DNA of 64,000 nucleotides from Mycobacterium syngnathidarum (GTDB lineage Bacteria; Actinomycetota; Actinomycetes; Mycobacteriales; Mycobacteriaceae). This document shows, one piece after another, positions 56,599 through 64,000 of this stretch (within the stretch, counting starts at the first letter, position 1; each line of letters opens with the position of its first letter). Under the pieces are notes generated by a model, which saw only the letters and a program-made list of their open reading frames with translations, had not been told where the DNA came from and made no database searches. The stretch is from contig NZ_MLCL01000016.1 of the NCBI RefSeq assembly GCF_001942625.1, positions 1-64,000 of the forward strand. Direction: 5' to 3'. The position numbers and the translations under genes are program-made.

Positions 56599-57822
56599 CT
56601 ATCCCAGTGCCTGGTCCAGGTCGGCGATCAGGTCCTCGGTGCCTTCCAGGCCGACGGAGATGCGCACCACGCCGTCGCCGAGGCCGATGGCCGCGCGCCC
56701 CTCCGGACCCATGGCCCGGTGCGTCGTGGTCGCCGGGTGGGTGATCAGCGTCTTGGCGTCGCCGAGGTTGTTGGAGATGTCGATGACGCGCAGCTTGTCG
56801 AGCACCTCGAAGGCGCGGTCCTTCGCAGATCCATTCTTGCCGGCGGCAAGCTCGAAGGTGACCACCGTGCCACCGCCGCTCATCTGACGCTTGGCCAGGT
56901 CGTATTGCGGATGCGACTCCAGGAACGGGTACTTCACCCAGTTCACCCCGGCCTTGGCCTCCAGGAACTCGGCCACCGACTGCGCCGAACGGTTCGAGTA
57001 GTCCACCCGAACTGCAAGGGTCTCAAGGCCTTTGAGCAGCGTCCAGGCATTGAAGGCGCTGATCGCCGGGCCGGTGTGGCGCATGAGCTTCTGCACCGGG
57101 CCGTCGATGTACTCCTGGTCGCCCAGGATCGCCCCGCCCAGCACCCGGCCCTGGCCGTCGATGTGCTTGGTGCCGGAGTACACCACCACGTCCGCACCGA
57201 GCGGAATACCCTGCTGCAGCAATGGAGTGGCAAAGACGTTGTCCAGCACCACCTTTGCGCCGGCAGCATGCGCCAGCTCGGACACCGCGGCGATATCGAC
57301 CAGGGACTGCATCGGGTTCGACGGCGTCTCGAAGAACACCGCCGTCGTGGGGACCGACAGTGCCTCCTCCCATTGCGAGAGATCGTCGCCGTCGACGAAC
57401 ACCGTCTCCACGCCCCAGCGCGGCAGGATCTCGTTACACACCACGAAGCACGACCCGAACAGGCTGCGGGCGGCCACCAGCCGGTCACCCGCGCCCAACA
57501 GCGCACCCAGCGCGGTGAACACCGCCGCCATTCCGGTGGCAGTGGCGAAGCACGCCGGCGCGCCCTCGATGAGGCGCAACCGCTCCTCGAACATCGAGAT
57601 GGTCGGGTTGCCGTAGCGGGAGTAGACGAATCGGTCGATCTCGCCGGTGAAGGCCTTCTCCGCGGCGGCCGCGGACTCGTAGACGTAGCCCGAGGTCAGG
57701 TACATCGCCTCGGCGGTTTCCTCGAACTCCGAGCGCAGCAGACCGCCACGCACGCCGATGGTGGCCTGGCTGACGCCGTCGGGCAGCGCAGCCGGGATCC
57801 GGACAGATGGGATGTCAGTCAT
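56599..57822 (-). CDS. metZ: O-succinylhomoserine sulfhydrylase MetZ
   Basis: A 407-residue Cys/Met-metabolism PLP enzyme that makes homocysteine from O-succinylhomoserine and sulfide. Motifs: YSRYGNPTISMFEERL, ATATGMAAVFTAL, FFETPSNPMQ, LDNVFATPLLQQ and the PLP Lys in YSGTKHIDGQGR. M. tuberculosis has the same order rhodanese (Rv0390) - metZ (Rv0391). ATG 57822 lies 8 bp after the rhodanese stop, so the sulfur-handling pair is cotranscribed. Confidence 0.93.
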   Translation of the reverse strand: MTDIPSVRIPAALPDGVSQATIGVRGGLLRSEFEETAEAMYLTSGYVYESAAAAEKAFTGEIDRFVYSRYGNPTISMFEERLRLIEGAPACFATATGMAAVFTALGALLGAGDRLVAARSLFGSCFVVCNEILPRWGVETVFVDGDDLSQWEEALSVPTTAVFFETPSNPMQSLVDIAAVSELAHAAGAKVVLDNVFATPLLQQGIPLGADVVVYSGTKHIDGQGRVLGGAILGDQEYIDGPVQKLMRHTGPAISAFNAWTLLKGLETLAVRVDYSNRSAQSVAEFLEAKAGVNWVKYPFLESHPQYDLAKRQMSGGGTVVTFELAAGKNGSAKDRAFEVLDKLRVIDISNNLGDAKTLITHPATTTHRAMGPEGRAAIGLGDGVVRISVGLEGTEDLIADLDQALG

Positions 57823-57829
57823 GCGGTTC

Positions 57830-58243
57830 TCAACTCTGTATCCAGGGCAGCCCGACGGCCTTCCAGCCGGTACCGCCACGGTGACGGTTCTCGTCAAGGT
57901 TGCCCTCGAATCCGTCGAGCACGTTGTAGGAGGGGCCGATACCGGCCGCGGTCGCGGCCTCGGCAGCACCGATCGAACGATTGCCCGAGCGACACAGGAA
58001 CACCACCGGACGCTGGCCCGGCGTCACGCCCGCCGCGTTCAGATCATCGACGAATCCATCGTTGTGGGTGCCGTCGTTCCGGTTCCACTCCACGTACACC
58101 ACGTCACGCTCAAGGGTGGACAGGTCCGGCACACCGACAAAACGCCATTCGGCGTCGGTCCGACAGTCCACCAGCACGGCCTCGGAGTTCTCACTCAGAA
58201 GCTTCCAGGCCTCCTCGGGCGTGATGTCTCCCGCATAGCTCAC
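57830..58243 (-). CDS. Rhodanese-domain protein
   Basis: A 137-residue single-domain rhodanese with active-site loop FLCRSGNRS (Cys84), close in length to M. tuberculosis Rv0390. It can carry persulfide sulfur and may channel it to MetZ downstream. GTG 58243 overlaps the stop of the upstream membrane protein gene (GTGA). Confidence 0.88.
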   Translation of the reverse strand: MSYAGDITPEEAWKLLSENSEAVLVDCRTDAEWRFVGVPDLSTLERDVVYVEWNRNDGTHNDGFVDDLNAAGVTPGQRPVVFLCRSGNRSIGAAEAATAAGIGPSYNVLDGFEGNLDENRHRGGTGWKAVGLPWIQS

Positions 58244-58692
58244 GGGCGTGAGTCTCCCATACTCGAGCAGACCCGCCATTGGCCGTCCTCACGCACGAAC
58301 GTCGTCTCGGTGTTCACCTTGTCGTCAGGGGTGTTGTCGAAGTGATAGACCACGGTGGCCGTCGCCCGATCCCCGTCGACCTTCACCTCCGTCACGTCGT
58401 CCACATACCGGGCACCCCGCTTGGCCACCGAATCGCGCTGGCGGGCAATGAAATCCGACTCGACACCGCGTAGGGCGGCGCAGGTGTAACCGGAGAACTC
58501 ACCGAAGTTCTCCCGCTGCAGCGCATCGTTCTGGCCCACCGCGGCGAGAGCGACCTGCTGCTCGTCGCTACGACCGTCGGAGCCGAATACGTTGAGCAGA
58601 ACCACAACGATCACCACGAGCACAATGACCGCCAATGCGCCCAAGAACGGCACCATCGTGGGCCGATCCGGTGTTTCGTCCTGCTCAGCCAT
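58240..58692 (-). CDS. Membrane-anchored protein with extracytoplasmic NTF2-like domain
   Basis: A 150-residue protein with one hydrophobic helix (about residues 13-34, LGALAVIVLVVIVVVLLNVFG) and an exported alpha+beta domain ending in ATATVVYHFDNTPDDKVNTE and VREDGQWRVCSS. Two Cys (in YTCAAL and VCSS) could form a disulfide. The shape is like Mce-associated or DUF4878-type proteins. Function unknown; coupled to the rhodanese gene and 6 bp after purT. Confidence 0.62.
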   Translation of the reverse strand: MAEQDETPDRPTMVPFLGALAVIVLVVIVVVLLNVFGSDGRSDEQQVALAAVGQNDALQRENFGEFSGYTCAALRGVESDFIARQRDSVAKRGARYVDDVTEVKVDGDRATATVVYHFDNTPDDKVNTETTFVREDGQWRVCSSMGDSRP

Positions 58693-58698
58693 CCCGGC

Positions 58699-60015
58699 CT
58701 ACCACAGCTTGCGCAACGCGGTGCCGACGCGACGGGCCCGGTCACGGGCGATGATCACGTCGGGAGCCGTGGCCAACGCCACCCCGAGGCGGCGCGGAGC
58801 GTCGGATTCGCCCGGACGACCGAACAACCGCACATCGCTCTCCGACGTGGCCAGCGCGTCGGCCAACACCGCACCGATGTCGGCTGACGGTTCGCCGGCG
58901 TCGGCCCCGCCGTAGGTGACCTCGACGGCCGCCGGCGAGATCATGATGGTGTCCACGGCCAGCCCCAGGATCGCCCTGGCATGCATCTCGAACTCCGACA
59001 GCCGCTGGGACCGCAGGGTCACCAGCCCGCTGTCGTGGGGACGGATCCGCACGTCCGAGAAGTACACGTCGTCGCCCTGAACCAGCAGCTCAACGCCGAA
59101 TACCCCGCGGCCGCCCAGCGAGTTCACGATCCGCGCGGAGATCGACTTCGCCGCATCCAGCGCGGCCGGCGACAACGGCTGCGGCTGCCAGGCCTCCAAC
59201 ACGTCGGTACCGACCTGGCGGTGCCCGATCGGCTCACAGAACTGCACACCGGGACCGGAGGGTCCGGTGGTACGCACCGTCAGCATCGTGATCTCGTACT
59301 CGACCTCGACGACAGACTCGGCCAGCACCCGGTTGTGGACGATGTGGCCTGCGGTGGTCGCGCGCTGCCAGGCCGGTTCGACGTCATCGGGGCGAAGCAG
59401 CACCGACTCGCCGTCACGCTGGGCGCCCACCACCGGCTTGACCACCAACGGGAAGCCGGCATGCTCGGCCACCGCGGACAGCTCCTCGGCCGACCCGGCG
59501 AACCAGAACGGCACCGTGGGAAGGCCCAGCTCATCTGATGCCAGCCGGCGCAGCCCCTCGCGGTCCTGGGAGAGCCGGATGCTGCGCGGGGCCGGCAAAA
59601 CCTCGATGTCGCCGCGCTCGGCGACCGCGATCAACGCGTCGGCGGCGATGACACCGGACTCGGCCACCACATAGCGCGGCTTCTCCCGCTCGATCAGCGC
59701 GGCGAGTTCCTCGGCGTCGTTCATCTTGACAACCGCCGAACGGTCCGCGACACCGTGCGCGGGCGCGTAATACCGGTCGGCGGCCACCACCACGCCGCCC
59801 AGCCGCTGGAACGCCAGTGCCAGCTCCCGGCTCAGCTCACCGGACCCCAGCAGCAGCACGGTCGCCGCAGGTTCGGTGGGTTTGACGGCCTCCGTCGGCT
59901 GGTCTGGTCCGTCGTTGGTGTCCTCGGTCGGGGCATCTTCGGCGCCGTCGACCTGGTCGTCGGTCAGGGCAGGTGTCTCCCCGGCGGGCTGCACGTCTTC
60001 TATCGATTCACTCAT
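58699..60015 (-). CDS. purT: Formate-dependent phosphoribosylglycinamide formyltransferase PurT
   Basis: A 438-residue ATP-grasp enzyme making formyl-GAR in purine synthesis. After an acidic, Pro/Asp/Thr-rich extension of about 48 residues (lacking in E. coli PurT) come ATVLLLGSGELSRELALAFQRLG, FPLVVKPVVGAQRDGESV (ATP loop), EITMLTVRT, GRGVFGVELLVQGDDVYFSDVRIRPHDSGLVTL (in two motif blocks) and EFEMHARAILGL. It corresponds to Rv0389, preserving the purT-rhodanese-metZ order. Confidence 0.93.
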   Translation of the reverse strand: MSESIEDVQPAGETPALTDDQVDGAEDAPTEDTNDGPDQPTEAVKPTEPAATVLLLGSGELSRELALAFQRLGGVVVAADRYYAPAHGVADRSAVVKMNDAEELAALIEREKPRYVVAESGVIAADALIAVAERGDIEVLPAPRSIRLSQDREGLRRLASDELGLPTVPFWFAGSAEELSAVAEHAGFPLVVKPVVGAQRDGESVLLRPDDVEPAWQRATTAGHIVHNRVLAESVVEVEYEITMLTVRTTGPSGPGVQFCEPIGHRQVGTDVLEAWQPQPLSPAALDAAKSISARIVNSLGGRGVFGVELLVQGDDVYFSDVRIRPHDSGLVTLRSQRLSEFEMHARAILGLAVDTIMISPAAVEVTYGGADAGEPSADIGAVLADALATSESDVRLFGRPGESDAPRRLGVALATAPDVIIARDRARRVGTALRKLW

Positions 60016-60039
60016 CGCACGCCCCAGCCTGCCAGATGG

Positions 60040-60342
60040 TCACCCGACTCGATGGTCGATATAGCACCAACGCCAGCTCTCGCCGGGTTCCGCCGAACGC
60101 ATGACCGGATGCCCGGACTGCTGAAAATGCTTGGTGGCATGCTGATGCGGGCTCGAGTCACAGCAACCGACGTGGCCGCACGCCAGACACATCCGCAGAT
60201 GCGCCCAGTTGTCCTCGCCGAGTTGTTCGCAGTCCTGGCACTGTCCGGGCGTCAACGGCTGTGGCTCGTCAACCGCCGCGTCGAGATGTTCACAGGTGCG
60301 AGACGCCGGAGCCTGCTCGCGCCGGCGTGATCTCCTCAACAT
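60040..60342 (-). CDS. UBP-type zinc finger protein
   Basis: A 100-residue protein that is essentially one ZnF-UBP domain: CEHLD, CQDCEQLGEDNWAHLRMC, CGHVGCCDSSPHQHATKHF and SGHPVMR give the Cys/His ligand set. Bacterial forms are of unknown function and often stand alone or beside antiporters and oxidoreductases. ATG 60342 faces the divergent Na+/H+ antiporter across 44 bp. Confidence 0.82.
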   Translation of the reverse strand: MLRRSRRREQAPASRTCEHLDAAVDEPQPLTPGQCQDCEQLGEDNWAHLRMCLACGHVGCCDSSPHQHATKHFQQSGHPVMRSAEPGESWRWCYIDHRVG

Positions 60343-60386
60343 GTTGACCAAGGATAAGCAAGCACACGTAAAGGAGGGCTGACAAC

Positions 60387-61979
60387 GTGGGTGCCTCACT
60401 GTTGGCGGCACTGGTCGCCGCGATCCTGCTCGCCGCCGTCGCCCGCCGCTACGACGTCTCGGCACCGCTGGCGCTGGTGGTGGCCGGGCTGGCCGGCAGC
60501 GCGTTACCCGGCCTACACGACGTACACCTGGACCCCGACCTGGTGTTGTTCGTGATCCTTCCGCCGCTGCTGTGGTCGGCGGGCCTGGAGAGCAGCTACG
60601 TGGCACTGCGGCGCAACATCCGCCCCATCGGGTTCTTGGCTGTCGGCCTCCCGCTGGCCACGACGTTCGTCGTCGGCATCGTCGCCTTCAACATCGTGCC
60701 CGAACTCACCATCGCCGCAGCCCTGACCCTGGGCGCGATCGTGGCCCCGCCCGACGCGGTATCGGCCACGGCCGTCGGCCGCCGCCTCGGCCTCCCCCGG
60801 CGCACCATGACACTGCTGGGCGGGGAGAGCCTGTTCAACGACGCCACCGCGCTGACGGCCTACAAAGTGGCCCTCGGCGCCGCCATCGGCACCGCGGCCA
60901 CCTGGAAGAGCGGGCTGAGCACCTTCGCCCTGGCCGCGGTCGGCGGCGTGGTGGTGGGCTGGGTGATCGGCATGGTGGTGCACTTCATCCGCACCCGGCT
61001 CGACGATCCACTGGTCGAGAGCGCGATCGGCCTGGTCGCGCCGTTCTTCACCTATCTGCTGGCCGAGGAGATCCACGGCTCGGGCGTGATCGCCGTGGTG
61101 CTGGCCGCCCTGTTGCTCGGCCAGCGTGAGTCCCAGGCGGGCTATGCCACCCGGCTTCAGGACAAGGCGGTGTGGAAGGCGCTGCAGCTGATCCTGGAAT
61201 CATTCGCGTTCCTGCTGATCGGCCTGCAGCTGCCGAAGGTGATCAGTGACCTGGCCGGAATCTCGGCGGCCACGCTGGCGATCTCGTCGGCCGGCGTGCT
61301 CATCACGGTGATCGGGGTGCGGATGGTGTGGGTGTACGCGACCACCTATCTGCCCCGCCTGCTGTCCAAACGGATCCGCAACCACGAACCCGAACCGCCG
61401 CGAGCCCAGGTGTTCGTCGTGGCCTGGGCGGGTATGCGTGGCGTCGTGTCCCTGGCCGCGGCGTTCGGTGTCCCAGCCACCACGCTGTCCGGCGAGCCGT
61501 TCCCGGGCCGCCCGCAATTGGTGTTCCTGACCTTTGTCGTCGTCGTCGGAACACTCTTGCTGCACGGGCTGACCCTGCCGTGGTTCATCCGAGTGCTGGG
61601 AGCCCACAGCGACGAGGCGCACAGCGACGCGATCGCCACCGCGGCCGCCCAGGACAAGGCGGCCCGAGCCGCCGCCGAGCGACTCGATGAGTTGCTGGCC
61701 GAGCAATCGGCCACCACCGACGTGCCCCAGCGCGCCGCCGATGTGTTACGGGCCTGGAATACCCGGCGGCGCAACGCCGCCTGGGAGCGGCTGGGCCGCG
61801 GCGAGGACGACATCGGCGAGAGTCCCACATCGGCGTTCCGTCGACTACGCCTGGAAATGCTTGCCGCCGAACGAGACACGTTCATCGCCGAACGCGATGC
61901 CGGTCACATCGACGACGAAGTGCTGCGTACTGTGCTGCATGGGCTCGATCTGGAAGAGGCGACACTGAATCGTGATTAG
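60387..61979 (+). CDS. Na+/H+ antiporter, CPA1 (NhaP) family
   Basis: A 530-residue antiporter with 12-13 membrane helices and a cytosolic helical tail of about 110 residues (from AHSDEAHSDAIATAA). The ion-binding Asp region is VAPPDAVSATAVGRRLGLPRR and GGESLFNDATALTAYK, characteristic of CPA1. GTG 60387 is preceded by AAGGAGG. Its stop overlaps the start of the MMPL gene by 8 bp, so the two may be coregulated. Confidence 0.9.
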   Translation: MGASLLAALVAAILLAAVARRYDVSAPLALVVAGLAGSALPGLHDVHLDPDLVLFVILPPLLWSAGLESSYVALRRNIRPIGFLAVGLPLATTFVVGIVAFNIVPELTIAAALTLGAIVAPPDAVSATAVGRRLGLPRRTMTLLGGESLFNDATALTAYKVALGAAIGTAATWKSGLSTFALAAVGGVVVGWVIGMVVHFIRTRLDDPLVESAIGLVAPFFTYLLAEEIHGSGVIAVVLAALLLGQRESQAGYATRLQDKAVWKALQLILESFAFLLIGLQLPKVISDLAGISAATLAISSAGVLITVIGVRMVWVYATTYLPRLLSKRIRNHEPEPPRAQVFVVAWAGMRGVVSLAAAFGVPATTLSGEPFPGRPQLVFLTFVVVVGTLLLHGLTLPWFIRVLGAHSDEAHSDAIATAAAQDKAARAAAERLDELLAEQSATTDVPQRAADVLRAWNTRRRNAAWERLGRGEDDIGESPTSAFRRLRLEMLAAERDTFIAERDAGHIDDEVLRTVLHGLDLEEATLNRD

Positions 61980-63978
61980 GCGTTTGACGTGGCTGGCTGT
62001 GCTGGTGGTGGTGGTCTCCGGCGGGCTTTTGGGTCTGCTCAGCGGTAGCGACGCCGCCTCACAATCTCCCGTCGCCGTGCCGGCCGACGCCGAATCGGCG
62101 CGAGCCGACGCCTTGCGGAGCCAATTCCCCGGCGGGGATCAGGTGCCGGCGATCCTGGTGGTGACCCGCACCGACGGCGGTGAGCTCACCATGGCCGACG
62201 TCGACGCCACCGCCGCCGCGCGCAACCGCATGACCGATGTGCCCGGACCGCCGTTGATGGTCTCCGACGACGGCAAGGCCGCGGTGGTCACCGTGCCGCT
62301 GAAGGCCGGCCTTTCGGGTTTCGGACTCAACGACGCCGTGAAGGATCTGCGCGCCACCGCCACCAAGGGATTGCCTGCCGAGTTGCGAGCCGAGATCACC
62401 GGTGGCCCCGCGTTCGGCGCCGACATCGCCAATTCGTTTGCCGGAGCGAACATCACACTGCTCGCGGTGACCGCGACGGTGGTGGCCCTGCTGCTCATCG
62501 TCACCTACCGCTCGCCGGTGCTGTGGCTGGTGCCGCTGCTGGTGATCGCCTTCGCCGACCGGGTCGGCTCCGTCGTCGGGACCGCGGTGGCCTCGGGATT
62601 CGGCCTGAGCCCGGACGGTTCGACATCAGGCATCACGAGCGTGCTGGTGTTCGGTGCGGGCACCAACTACGCGCTGCTGTTGATCTCGAGGTACCGCGAG
62701 GAACTGGGCCGCACCGAGCAGCACCGCGAAGCCCTCGTGGTCGCGGTACGTGCCGCCGCGCCGGCGATCGTGGCGAGTAACGCCACGGTGGTCCTGGCCC
62801 TGCTGACGCTGCTGCTCGCCTCCGCACCCAGCAACCGCAGCCTCGGGGTTCAGGCCGCGTCCGGCCTGGTGATCGCCGCGATCTTCGTGCTGGTGCTGTT
62901 GCCGCCGCTGCTCGCCCTGTGCGGCAAGCGACTGTTCTGGCCCTTCATCCCCAAGGTCGGTGCCACGCCGCTGACCGAAAGCGGTGTCTGGCACCGGATC
63001 GCGGACTCCGTGGCGCACAAGCCCGTCCGCGTCGCGGTGGCCGCACTGGCCGGCCTGGCCGTGTTGTGCACCGCGCTGCTGGCCACGCCGATCGGGCTGA
63101 CCCAGACCGAGCAGTTCCGGGTGCAGGCCGAATCCGTCAGCGGTTATCGAACATTGGCTGCGCATTTCCCGAGTGGCCTGACCGACCCCACCCGCGTCAT
63201 CGCCTCCACCACCAAAGCCGGGGCGGTGCAGCGGGCGATCACCGACACCCCCGGCGTGGTCTCCGCCGTTGCGGCGGGTCAGTCACCGACCGGTCTGACC
63301 CAGTGGTCGGTGGTGCTCAAGGCCGAACCTGCCTCCGATGAGGCTTTCGAAACCGTTGACGCCCTGCGTGAGTCGGTCCGCTCAGCGGATGCCACCGCGG
63401 TTGTGGGCGGATCCGACGCCCAGGCCAGGGATGCCGCCACGGCAGCCCAGCGCGATCGGCTCGTGGTGATCCCGGCGATCCTGACGGTCGTGCTGGCGGT
63501 GCTCTACCTGCTGCTGCGCTCGGCGCTCGCACCGCTTGTGCTCGTCGGCGTCACGGTGCTCAGCGCGCTGGCCGCCCTCGGCTTGGGCGGCTGGGCCAGT
63601 GTGCACATCTTCGGCTTTCCGGCGCTGGACAACAGCACCCCGCTGTTCGCGTTCCTGTTCCTGGTCGCCCTCGGCGTGGACTACACGATCTTCCTGGTGA
63701 CACGGGCCCGCGAGGAGACCCCGGAGTACGGCACGCGGCAAGGCATCGTGCGCGCGGTGTCGGCCACGGGCGCGGTGATCACCAGTGCAGGGATCGTGCT
63801 GGCGGCGGTGTTCTGTGTGCTGGGTGTGCTGCCCCTGATCGTGCTGACCCAGCTCGGGATCATCGTCGGGCTGGGCATCCTGCTGGACACGTTCGTGGTG
63901 CGCACCGTGATCATCCCGGCGCTGTTCACGTTGATCGGCCCGCGGATCTGGCGGCCCGGCTTGCGGGCCGACCCCTAG
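61972..63978 (+). CDS. MMPL-family RND transporter
   Basis: A 668-residue lipid-transport-type RND protein: a signal-anchor first helix, an extracytoplasmic loop, five-helix repeat 1, a second loop and repeat 2, about 11-12 helices in all. Proton-relay motifs: repeat 2 has GVDYTIFLVTRAREE (Asp present), but repeat 1 reads GAGTNYALLLISRYREEL, with Asn where MmpL proteins carry Asp. It is shorter than mycolate exporters such as MmpL3 and lacks their C-terminal tail. GTG 61972 is within the antiporter stop. Substrate unknown. Confidence 0.88.
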   Translation: MIRRLTWLAVLVVVVSGGLLGLLSGSDAASQSPVAVPADAESARADALRSQFPGGDQVPAILVVTRTDGGELTMADVDATAAARNRMTDVPGPPLMVSDDGKAAVVTVPLKAGLSGFGLNDAVKDLRATATKGLPAELRAEITGGPAFGADIANSFAGANITLLAVTATVVALLLIVTYRSPVLWLVPLLVIAFADRVGSVVGTAVASGFGLSPDGSTSGITSVLVFGAGTNYALLLISRYREELGRTEQHREALVVAVRAAAPAIVASNATVVLALLTLLLASAPSNRSLGVQAASGLVIAAIFVLVLLPPLLALCGKRLFWPFIPKVGATPLTESGVWHRIADSVAHKPVRVAVAALAGLAVLCTALLATPIGLTQTEQFRVQAESVSGYRTLAAHFPSGLTDPTRVIASTTKAGAVQRAITDTPGVVSAVAAGQSPTGLTQWSVVLKAEPASDEAFETVDALRESVRSADATAVVGGSDAQARDAATAAQRDRLVVIPAILTVVLAVLYLLLRSALAPLVLVGVTVLSALAALGLGGWASVHIFGFPALDNSTPLFAFLFLVALGVDYTIFLVTRAREETPEYGTRQGIVRAVSATGAVITSAGIVLAAVFCVLGVLPLIVLTQLGIIVGLGILLDTFVVRTVIIPALFTLIGPRIWRPGLRADP

Positions 63979-64000
63979 CGATCACGCGCGTACCGTCGAG

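Noticed and set aside
56365..58224. 619-codon plus-strand frame opposite the metZ region
   Set aside because: Antisense shadow of metZ and rhodanese, both with complete active sites on the other strand.

Overview
The window is high-GC actinobacterial DNA and almost certainly comes from a fast-growing mycobacterium (Mycolicibacterium type). The evidence is the block fgd - pta/ackA - pknG/glnH/glnX - mutT3 - thiE/thiOSG - lpqL together with purT - rhodanese - metZ, which keeps the neighbourhoods known from Mycobacterium tuberculosis (around Rv0389-Rv0391 and Rv0406c-Rv0418) and M. smegmatis. No rRNA gene, CRISPR array, prophage or complete tRNA was seen.

Left third (1-22.2 kb): an accessory catabolic island for a steroid-like substrate. 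Its anchors are a KshA-type Rieske 9alpha-hydroxylase oxygenase (17292-18437), a divergent KstD-type 3-ketosteroid delta1-dehydrogenase (18510-20243) and a ketosteroid isomerase homologue with all three catalytic residues (10783-11169). Around them lie a heteromeric acyl-CoA dehydrogenase pair, a crotonase, four SDRs, a zinc-type dehydrogenase, a HSL-type hydrolase, two luciferase-like monooxygenases, an HsaB-like flavin reductase, a hotdog thioesterase, SnoaL-like proteins and five regulators (IclR, two TetR including one like KstR, PadR, and by context nothing else). An operon at 9749-5444 pairs a sulfotransferase with an alkylsulfatase-like metallo-hydrolase, which suggests sulfated intermediates or substrates. 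An 11-bp dyad motif, CCGnTnAnCGG, recurs in the promoter gaps of the island and looks like a shared operator. The left edge is cut by an insertion sequence whose transposase start is visible at 80-1 and which has removed the 5' end of the crotonase gene.

Middle (22.2-38.2 kb): transporters (APC, SulP with STAS, NCS2), a type III polyketide synthase - methyltransferase - flavin hydroxylase operon resembling srsABC and the mycobacterial polyketide-quinone locus, two tandem M28 lipoprotein peptidases (second one LpqL), a 335-bp non-coding stretch with a tRNA T-arm-like motif, an SPFH protein, an ABC exporter, and the thiamine genes thiO-thiS-thiG under a TPP riboswitch with divergent thiE, then mutT3.

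Right (38.2-64 kb): the nutrient-sensing operon glnX-glnH-pknG, convergent pta-ackA, an aminotransferase and permease with a divergent GntR regulator, fgd (F420-dependent glucose-6-phosphate dehydrogenase), an orphan tnpB inserted between fgd and its usual metallo-hydrolase neighbour, a methyltransferase/SDR divergent pair sharing an 18-bp palindrome, metZ-rhodanese-purT, a UBP zinc finger protein, a Na+/H+ antiporter and an MMPL transporter that ends at the right edge.
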